From Streptomyces sp. ICC1 (GTDB lineage Bacteria > Actinomycetota > Actinomycetes > Streptomycetales > Streptomycetaceae): a DNA stretch of 64,000 nucleotides. How positions within the stretch are numbered: position 1 is the stretch's first letter; the number at the start of each line of letters is the position of its first letter. The stretch is taken from the NCBI RefSeq assembly GCF_003287935.1, contig NZ_CP030287.1, forward strand, positions 3,934,267-3,998,266. The letters run 5' to 3'. The notes beneath the pieces were generated by a model, which worked only from the letters and a program-made list of their open reading frames with translations, did not search any database and was not told where the DNA came from. Shown here piece after piece: positions 58,905 to 64,000 of the stretch. Position numbers and translations under genes: made by a program.

Positions 58905-58917
58905 AACGCCATTGTTG
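58904..58917. promoter_or_regulatory. SufR operator CAAC-N6-GTTG
   Basis: CAAC-GCCATT-GTTG occurs exactly at the start of sufR. I recall that Streptomyces SufR binds a 14-base palindrome of this form. Position and match support autoregulation of the whole suf operon by its first gene. Confidence 0.8.
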
Positions 58918-58943
58918 CGTAATTAGTCGCGACCCGACAAGCC

Positions 58944-58976
58944 GTGATGGAGACCACCTCTGGTGGCCTCCATCAC
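58944..58976 (-). terminator. Terminator of the formate/nitrite-transporter gene
   Basis: A stem of 9 plus 5 bp with one internal mismatch (58944-58958 with 58962-58976, loop TCT), 41 bases past the transporter stop and just before the sufR promoter. Confidence 0.75.
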
Positions 58977-59017
58977 TAAGGGTTACCTTATTTATGCACG
59001 GCGCCCTAAAGGGCGGC

Positions 59018-59812
59018 TTAAAGGGAAGCGGTCTCCCCACCCTCGCGCACGGCCCCGCCGGTGAACCAGTAAACGGCTCCCACCAGCAGTCCTCCGCCCA
59101 CGATGTTCCCCGGAACGGTGAACATCAGATTCCGGAAAAGATCACCGAAGCCCGCTGAGCCATCCAGGATCGCGAGGCTGAAAAGGGCCATGTTCGCCAC
59201 GCAGTGTTCAAATCCGACGGCCACGAACACGGCCACGGGCAGCCACAGCACGAAAATCTTGGCCGCGTCGCCGCGCGCACGGGTGAACATCCAGATGGCC
59301 AGGCAGACGAGCATGTTGCAGAGCACCGCGCGCCAGAACAGCTGGCCCCCGCCGAGCTCCATCTTCGCGTGCACCATCTCGGTGAGCATGGCCCGCGCGG
59401 AGGGCGAGGAGGTCACCCCGGAGGCGTGCACCATGGCCCCGAAGGCGAAGGCCCCGGCCAGGTTGCCGCAGAGCGAGAGCGCCCAGGACAGCGCCAGGTC
59501 CTTGGCGCCGGTCCGCCCGGACAGGGCGCCGACCAGCATGACCATCACGTTGCTGGTGAAGAGCTGGGCGCCGGCGAACATCACGATCGTCAGCGCGATC
59601 GGGAAGACCGCGCCCTCCAGCAGCTTCACGGCCGCCGAGCCCTTGGCCACGAACGGGGAGATCGCCACGAGGAGCAGCACCTCGCCGATCCCGATGTAGG
59701 CGCCCGCGAGCATCGCCGACACGAAGTAGCGGGGCGGATGACCGAGGTCATGGGCCTTGTGCTCGGCCTGCCCCGAGGTGGCTTCGACGTTCTGAGCGAT
59801 GCTGTTCACCAT
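59018..59812 (-). CDS. Formate/nitrite transporter-family channel
   Basis: A 264-residue membrane protein with six to seven helices. FAGAQLFTSNVMVMLVGALSG and FEHCVANMALF are conserved FNT elements, including the constriction His-type region. FNT channels pass small anions such as formate, nitrite or hydrosulfide; the exact one cannot be deduced. ATG 59812 begins MVNSIAQNVEATSGQAEHKAH. It stands alone upstream of the suf operon on the same strand with a terminator between. Confidence 0.9.
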   Translation of the reverse strand: MVNSIAQNVEATSGQAEHKAHDLGHPPRYFVSAMLAGAYIGIGEVLLLVAISPFVAKGSAAVKLLEGAVFPIALTIVMFAGAQLFTSNVMVMLVGALSGRTGAKDLALSWALSLCGNLAGAFAFGAMVHASGVTSSPSARAMLTEMVHAKMELGGGQLFWRAVLCNMLVCLAIWMFTRARGDAAKIFVLWLPVAVFVAVGFEHCVANMALFSLAILDGSAGFGDLFRNLMFTVPGNIVGGGLLVGAVYWFTGGAVREGGETASL

Positions 59813-59943
59813 TCGACGTTAGGGCCGCGGACCCTGCCCGGGGACTCCGAAAAGGTCATGAAAGCGCAGGTCCACGACCCCTCCGGGGCGGGACCTACGG
59901 CCCCGCCCCGGGGACTTCCCGCGGCTCCGTAGACTCAGGCCCC

Positions 59944-60870
59944 ATGAGCAACGACCCCGCCGTGGAAATCCGCGGACTGGTGAAGCGGTACGGCCCCAAA
60001 GCAGCGGTGGACGGCCTGGACCTCACCGTCCGGAGGGCCTCGGTCACCGCAGTCCTCGGTCCCAACGGCGCGGGCAAGACGACCACTGTGGAAACCTGCG
60101 AGGGATACCGCCGCCCCGACGCCGGATCCGTCCGCGTCCTCGGCCTCGACCCCGTCACCCAGGGTGACGCCCTGCGCTCCCGCATCGGCGTGATGCTCCA
60201 GTCCGGCGGGGTCTACTCCGGCGCCCGCGCCGTGGAGATGCTGCGCCACATGGCCAAGCTCTACGCCGACCCGCTCGACGTCGCCACCCTGGTGGAGCGG
60301 CTCGGCCTGGGCGGCTGCGGCCGCACCCCCTACCGCCGGCTCTCCGGCGGCCAGCAGCAGCGCCTGGCCCTCGCCATGGCCGTCGTGGGCCGCCCCGAGC
60401 TGGTCTTCCTGGACGAGCCGACCGCCGGCCTCGACCCGCAGGCCCGCCGCGCGACCTGGGAGCTCGTACGGGAGCTGCGCGCCGACGGGGTCTGCGTCGT
60501 CCTCACCACCCACCACATGGACGAGGCCGAACAGCTCGCGGACGAGGTCGCCATCGTCGACGCCGGCAAGGTCATCGCGCACGGCACCCCCGACCAGCTG
60601 TGCCGCGGCGGCGCCGAGAACACCCTGCGCTTCACCGGCCGCCCCGCCCTCGACCTCGCCTCGCTGCTCAAGGCCCTGCCCGACGGCACCCAGGCCGCGG
60701 AGCTCGTCCCCGGCGTCTACCGGGTCGTCGGCGACGTCGACCCGCAGCTGCTGGCCACCGTCGCCTCCTGGTGCGCGCAGCACGGCGTGATGCCGGACAG
60801 CCTCGCGGTGGAGCGGCACACCCTCGAAGACGTCTTCCTCGAACTGACCGGTAAGGAGCTGCGCGCATGA
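59944..60870 (+). CDS. ABC transporter ATP-binding protein
   Basis: A 308-residue ATPase: Walker A LGPNGAGKTTT, signature LSGGQQQRLALAMA, Walker B LVFLDEPTAGLD and switch His in TTHHMDEAE. The C-terminal 70 residues have a DrrA-like extension. It pairs with the following permease (ATGA overlap) as an exporter. The substrate is unknown; the position near ctaA, with an intervening unknown gene, may hint at a link with heme or cytochrome oxidase assembly (inference). Confidence 0.93.
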   Translation: MSNDPAVEIRGLVKRYGPKAAVDGLDLTVRRASVTAVLGPNGAGKTTTVETCEGYRRPDAGSVRVLGLDPVTQGDALRSRIGVMLQSGGVYSGARAVEMLRHMAKLYADPLDVATLVERLGLGGCGRTPYRRLSGGQQQRLALAMAVVGRPELVFLDEPTAGLDPQARRATWELVRELRADGVCVVLTTHHMDEAEQLADEVAIVDAGKVIAHGTPDQLCRGGAENTLRFTGRPALDLASLLKALPDGTQAAELVPGVYRVVGDVDPQLLATVASWCAQHGVMPDSLAVERHTLEDVFLELTGKELRA

Positions 60871-61649
60871 GCGCCGGTACGTTCACCCCCCGTCCGGGGG
60901 CCGCGCCCGTGTCCCGCATGATCCTCGCGCAGACCGCGCTGGAGACGCGGATGCTCCTGCGCAACGGCGAGCAGCTGCTGCTGACCGTGATCATCCCCGC
61001 GCTGCTGCTGGTGCTGTTCTCCGCGGTCGACATCGTCGACCTGCCCCTTCGGGAGGGGGGCGCCGAGAAGTCCGTGGACTACCTCGCCCCCGGCATCCTG
61101 GCGCTGGCCGTGATGTCCACCGCCTTCACCGGCCAGGCCATCGCCACCGGCTTCGACCGCCGGTACGGGGTCCTCAAGCGGCTCGGGGCCTCGCCGCTGC
61201 CGCGCTGGGCGCTGATGGCGGCCAAGACCCTGTCGGTGCTGGTCACCGAGGTGCTCCAGATCGCGCTGCTGACGGCGATCGCCTTCGCGCTGGGCTGGTC
61301 CCCGCACGGCGACCCGTTCTCGGTGGCCGCGCTGATCCTGCTCGGCACCGCCGCGTTCTCCGGGCTCGGCCTGCTGATGGCGGGCACGCTCCGAGCCGAG
61401 GCGACGCTGGCCGCCGCCAATCTGGTCTTCCTGCTGCTGCTGGTCGGCGGCGGGGTCATCGTGCCCCTGGAGAAGTTCCCGGCCGGGGCGCAGACCGTGC
61501 TCGGGCTGCTGCCGATCTCGGCGCTCTCCGACGGACTGCGCGAGGTGCTCCAGCACGGGGCCGCGCTGCCCTGGGGCGACGCGGCCGTCCTCGCGGTCTG
61601 GGCCGTACTCGGTCTGGGCGCCGCCGGACGCCTCTTCCGCTGGGAGTGA
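60867..61649 (+). CDS. ABC-2 type permease
   Basis: A 260-residue membrane protein with six helices (LLLTVIIPALLLVLFSAVDI; LAPGILALAVMSTAFTGQAIATGF; TLSVLVTEVLQIALLTAIAFAL; ALILLGTAAFSGLGLLMAG; NLVFLLLLVGGGVIVPLEKFP; AAVLAVWAVLGLGAAGRLF). FDRRYGVLKRLGASPLPRW between helices 2 and 3 is typical of ABC-2 permeases. Coupled to the ATPase upstream. Confidence 0.9.
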   Translation: MSAGTFTPRPGAAPVSRMILAQTALETRMLLRNGEQLLLTVIIPALLLVLFSAVDIVDLPLREGGAEKSVDYLAPGILALAVMSTAFTGQAIATGFDRRYGVLKRLGASPLPRWALMAAKTLSVLVTEVLQIALLTAIAFALGWSPHGDPFSVAALILLGTAAFSGLGLLMAGTLRAEATLAAANLVFLLLLVGGGVIVPLEKFPAGAQTVLGLLPISALSDGLREVLQHGAALPWGDAAVLAVWAVLGLGAAGRLFRWE

Positions 61650-61728
61650 ATCCCTTCCCCTGAGCGTTCCCCCGGCAGGAGGATGGGCGCGTCCACACGA
61701 CAGCGCACCACAGACGCCGGGGGGCGGC

Positions 61729-62865
61729 ATGGCGCAGCGGGAGGCCGTTCTGCGGCTGGACGAACAGTGGGCGCGGATCCGGTCGGGGGCGGCGCACGCG
61801 GAGCCCGCGGAGGCCGACGCCCTGCTGGCCGAGCTGATCGGCGCGCTGCGCGAGCCGGCCCGCGGCGACGCCGAGTGCACGGCCCGGCTGGGCCTGCGGC
61901 TGAGCGACCTCGCGGCCCGCCGCTTCGGCGCGGGCGACCGGGCCGGGGCACTGGCCGCCATCGAGGAGGGGCTGCGGTTCTCGCAGCAGGCCGCCGGACA
62001 CGCCCCCGAGTACGCGCGCTGGTACGCCCGGGGCCTGATCAACCAGGGGGTCTGGCTGTCCTGGCCGCTCAGCGACGGGGACCGGCTGCCCAGGCACCCC
62101 CTCGGCCCCGGCGCCGAGAGCGGTCCCAGCGCCATGGAGCGGGCGGCGGGCGAGCGCGCCCGGGACCTGACGCGCGGAGCCGTGGAGGTCTGGGCGGCCC
62201 TGGACCAGGAGGATCCGGTCAACCAGCGGGGCCTCGCCCAGGCGAAGGTCTTCCTCGGCGACCGGCTCGCGGAGCTGGGCCTGGCCGAGGAGTCCGTGGG
62301 ATGGGCGGTCGACGCGGAGGGCGCCTTCCGGCGGCTGCTGCTCGCCGCTCCGGGCTCCGAGGAGTCGCAGGAGGCCGAGGAGGCCCTGGACCACATCGGC
62401 CGCCAGCTCGAACTGCGCCTGCGCTTCCTCGCCTTCGGTTCCCTGGCGGGCCTGCGCGCCCGCGGGCTGCTGCCCGAACGGCTGCTGCCCCAGGCCGTGG
62501 TGGCCGCCCGGATCCAGGGCGTGGCCGAGGAGGAGATCGCCGGCCGGCTGCGGCTGGAGGCCGACCAGGTCCGCACGATGCTGGAGGTGACCCCCTGGCT
62601 CGCGGTGTGGCGGATCGAGGTGCGCGGCTCCGACGGACTGTGGAACGTACAGTCACATCCCTGGCGCAGCGGTGCGGAAGTGCGAAACAGGACAGCCGAG
62701 GACGTAGCGTCCGAATTGGTACGGAGCTTCGCGGCGTCTCCCGACTACCCGGGCGACGGCGCGCATTGGCGGATCCGCGTCTGGTGGCATGCGGAAGGCG
62801 ACCCCGCCGGGGCCCGGTTCCGGCTGGTCATCGGCCCGGACGCTCCTGCCGCCACCCCCTCGTGA
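61729..62865 (+). CDS. Unrecognised helical-repeat protein
   Basis: A 378-residue soluble protein. The first 250 residues are helical, TPR-like (LSDLAARRFGAGDRAGALAAIEEGLRFSQQAAG, LGDRLAELGLAEESVGWAVDAEGAFRRLL). A helix-turn-helix-like stretch follows (LLPQAVVAARIQGVAEEEIAGRLRLEADQVRTML). The last 110 residues form a beta-rich domain (WLAVWRIEVRGSDGLWNVQSHPW, HWRIRVWWHAEGD). ATG 61729 sits 79 bases after the permease and 34 bases before ctaA. I do not know its function; the combination suggests a regulator or adaptor. Confidence 0.7.
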   Translation: MAQREAVLRLDEQWARIRSGAAHAEPAEADALLAELIGALREPARGDAECTARLGLRLSDLAARRFGAGDRAGALAAIEEGLRFSQQAAGHAPEYARWYARGLINQGVWLSWPLSDGDRLPRHPLGPGAESGPSAMERAAGERARDLTRGAVEVWAALDQEDPVNQRGLAQAKVFLGDRLAELGLAEESVGWAVDAEGAFRRLLLAAPGSEESQEAEEALDHIGRQLELRLRFLAFGSLAGLRARGLLPERLLPQAVVAARIQGVAEEEIAGRLRLEADQVRTMLEVTPWLAVWRIEVRGSDGLWNVQSHPWRSGAEVRNRTAEDVASELVRSFAASPDYPGDGAHWRIRVWWHAEGDPAGARFRLVIGPDAPAATPS

Positions 62866-62899
62866 AACTTTGCACAAGTGTCCGCGTACGATAAGGGCC

Positions 62900-63859
62900 G
62901 TGTTGACCCCCCTCGCATATCTCGCCCGCCGCTGGACTCCGTCGCCCCGGACCGTCCAGCGGGCCGCGTTCGCAGCGGTGCTCATGAGCGTCGTCATCGT
63001 CGTCACCGGCGGCGCGGTACGGCTGACCGGATCCGGTCTCGGCTGCGACACATGGCCCAAGTGCACCGACGGCAGCCTGATCGTGACCCAGGAGCAGGGC
63101 TTCCACGGGGTCATCGAGTTCGGCAACCGCATGCTGACGTACGTGCTCTGCGCGGCCGTCGGCTGGGCGATCACCGCGGCCCGCTGCGCCACGCCGTGGC
63201 GGTGCTCGCTGACCCGGCTCGGCTGGCTCCAGTTCGCCATCGTGATGGGCAACGCGGTCCTCGGCGGCATCACCGTCCTGACGGGGCTCAACCCCTACAG
63301 CGTGGCCGGGCACTTCATGCTCGCCACCGCGCTGATCACCGTCACGACGATCACCTGGCAGCGCACCCGCGAGGGTGACGGCCCCGCCCGTCCGCGCGTG
63401 CCCGCTCCGGTGCGGGCCCTCTCGCGGGCGCTGATCGCGGCCACCGTCGTCCTGGTCGCGGCGGGCACCGTGGTCACCGGCTCCGGCCCGCACGCGGGCG
63501 ACAGCAGCGAGATCAAGCGGATGCCGTTCGACTGGGCGACGACCGCCCACGTGCACGCGGTCTCCGCCTGGCTGGTGTGTGCGCTCGCCGTCGCGATGTG
63601 GCTGCTGCTGCGCGTGGCCGACTCCCCCGTCGACACCCGGGCCCGCGCCCGCGACCTGCTGATCGTGCTGCTCGCGCAGGGCGCCATCGGCTACGTCCAG
63701 TACTTCACCAAGGTTCCCGAGGCCCTGGTCGCCGCCCACATGCTCGGCTCCTGCCTGGTGTGGATCGCGGTGCTCCGGGTCGCGCTGAGCCTGCGCGAGC
63801 GGCCGTCGGCGCAGGCCGGCATCCCGGCCCAGGGCGACGCCCAGCTCACCAACGCCTGA
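62900..63859 (+). CDS. ctaA: Heme A synthase (COX15/CtaA)
   Basis: A 319-residue membrane enzyme that oxidises the C8 methyl of heme O to formyl for cytochrome aa3. It has eight helices in two similar halves. The expected heme-ligand histidines lie in GFHGVIEFGNRMLTY, SVAGHFMLATAL, TTAHVHAVSAWL and VAAHMLGSCLVW. A Cys pair (C49 and C55, GLGCDTWPKC) in the first loop matches the redox-active pair of Bacillus CtaA. GTG 62900 is the start. TACGAT at 62887-62892 and GAAAC at 62864-62868 may be promoter parts, so the mRNA may begin near or at the start codon. Confidence 0.94.
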   Translation: MLTPLAYLARRWTPSPRTVQRAAFAAVLMSVVIVVTGGAVRLTGSGLGCDTWPKCTDGSLIVTQEQGFHGVIEFGNRMLTYVLCAAVGWAITAARCATPWRCSLTRLGWLQFAIVMGNAVLGGITVLTGLNPYSVAGHFMLATALITVTTITWQRTREGDGPARPRVPAPVRALSRALIAATVVLVAAGTVVTGSGPHAGDSSEIKRMPFDWATTAHVHAVSAWLVCALAVAMWLLLRVADSPVDTRARARDLLIVLLAQGAIGYVQYFTKVPEALVAAHMLGSCLVWIAVLRVALSLRERPSAQAGIPAQGDAQLTNA

Positions 63860-63872
63860 GCCGTCCGCTCCC

Positions 63873-63907
63873 GTGCGGGGCTTGCCGCGCGGGGCTTGCC
63901 GTGCGGG
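63873..63907. repeat. 14-base tandem repeat after ctaA
   Basis: Units GTGCGGGGCTTGCC and GCGCGGGGCTTGCC followed by GTGCGGG. Lies between the convergent ctaA and amidohydrolase ends. It may also fold as a weak hairpin. Confidence 0.65.
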
Positions 63908-63909
63908 CG

Positions 63910-64000
63910 TCAGCCCCGCTCGTCGAGCCGGTAGACGCGGCGTGCGTTGCCCGCCGCGACCATCGCCGCCACCCGCTCCGCGTCCCGCCAGGACCAGGAG
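63910..64000 (-). CDS. Amidohydrolase-type C-terminus (partial)
   Basis: The last 29 codons of a gene that runs off the right edge: SWSWRDAERVAAMVAAGNARRVYRLDERG, stop TGA at 63910-63912. The ending (AAMVAAGNARRVYRL) is like that of metal-dependent amidohydrolases of the 2-amino-3-carboxymuconate decarboxylase group. Too short for certainty. Confidence 0.5.
   Translation of the reverse strand, partial: SWSWRDAERVAAMVAAGNARRVYRLDERG

Overview
The window is high-GC actinobacterial chromosome, almost certainly Streptomyces. The evidence is GC-biased codon use with many GTG and TTG starts, ATGA/GTGA stop-start overlaps throughout, a Rex-hemA-hemC-hemD operon behind a Rex operator, an actinobacterial-type suf operon led by SufR, DUF1876, TerD and DapD genes, and a formyl-Met initiator tRNA with no encoded CCA. 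Function calls come from motifs and remembered family knowledge; no search was run.

Left part (1-13.5 kb). A glutaredoxin-like gene precedes rex-hemA-hemC-hemD, the tetrapyrrole pathway from glutamyl-tRNA to uroporphyrinogen III, controlled by the NADH/NAD+ sensor Rex. A strong terminator follows. Then come an ankyrin/HEAT-type gene with a one-base frameshift, a small membrane protein, hemB, a DUF1876 gene, a TetR-controlled ABC exporter, and a coupled three-gene unit (DUF3995 membrane protein, ECF sigma factor, SRPBCC protein).

At 13,506-13,581 the sequence is not biological. It matches an Illumina Nextera read-through adapter with index and poly-A tail. It lies between two blocks of genes and supplies the last residues and stop codon of the neighbouring gene. 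Continuity of the window across this point should not be trusted.

Middle part (13.6-30 kb). This is an exopolysaccharide or cell-surface glycan locus. It holds a Wzz-like/Wzy-like fusion protein, a divergent second Wzz-like protein, two family-2 glycosyltransferases, a large secreted protein (N,N-dimethylformamidase-like region, Ig-like and DUF4082-type repeats), two sugar aminotransferases, a NeuD-like acyltransferase, an NAD-dependent epimerase, a Gfo/Idh/MocA oxidoreductase, an MFS transporter and a secreted beta-propeller-like protein.

Right-middle (30-46 kb). Housekeeping and accessory genes: a MerR-like regulator, a cold-shock pair (DEAD-box helicase with a hairpin over its ribosome binding site, and a CspA-type protein), tRNA-fMet, a GH18-type secreted protein, an SDR, a DHA2-type MFS pump with its TetR regulator, an ACT-domain gene with a candidate leader ORF and attenuator, TerD, a Tat-exported DUF839/PhoX-type protein, a secreted endonuclease/phosphatase-family protein, a GNAT, and dapD.

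Right part (47-64 kb). A decayed IS200/IS605-type element (tnpB with two in-frame TAG codons, tnpA cut short) sits between the 3' half of an MFS gene and the 3' end of a peroxiredoxin gene, the footprint of an insertion plus deletion. Beyond it are a TetR/SMR efflux unit, a secreted protein, the complete suf operon (sufR-B-D-Rieske-C-S-U-T) with a SufR-type operator, a formate/nitrite-type transporter, an ABC exporter pair, an unrecognised 378-aa protein and the heme A synthase gene ctaA. Heme (hem, ctaA) and Fe-S (suf) cofactor genes are the physiological theme. No CRISPR, rRNA, prophage or classical secondary-metabolite cluster was seen.
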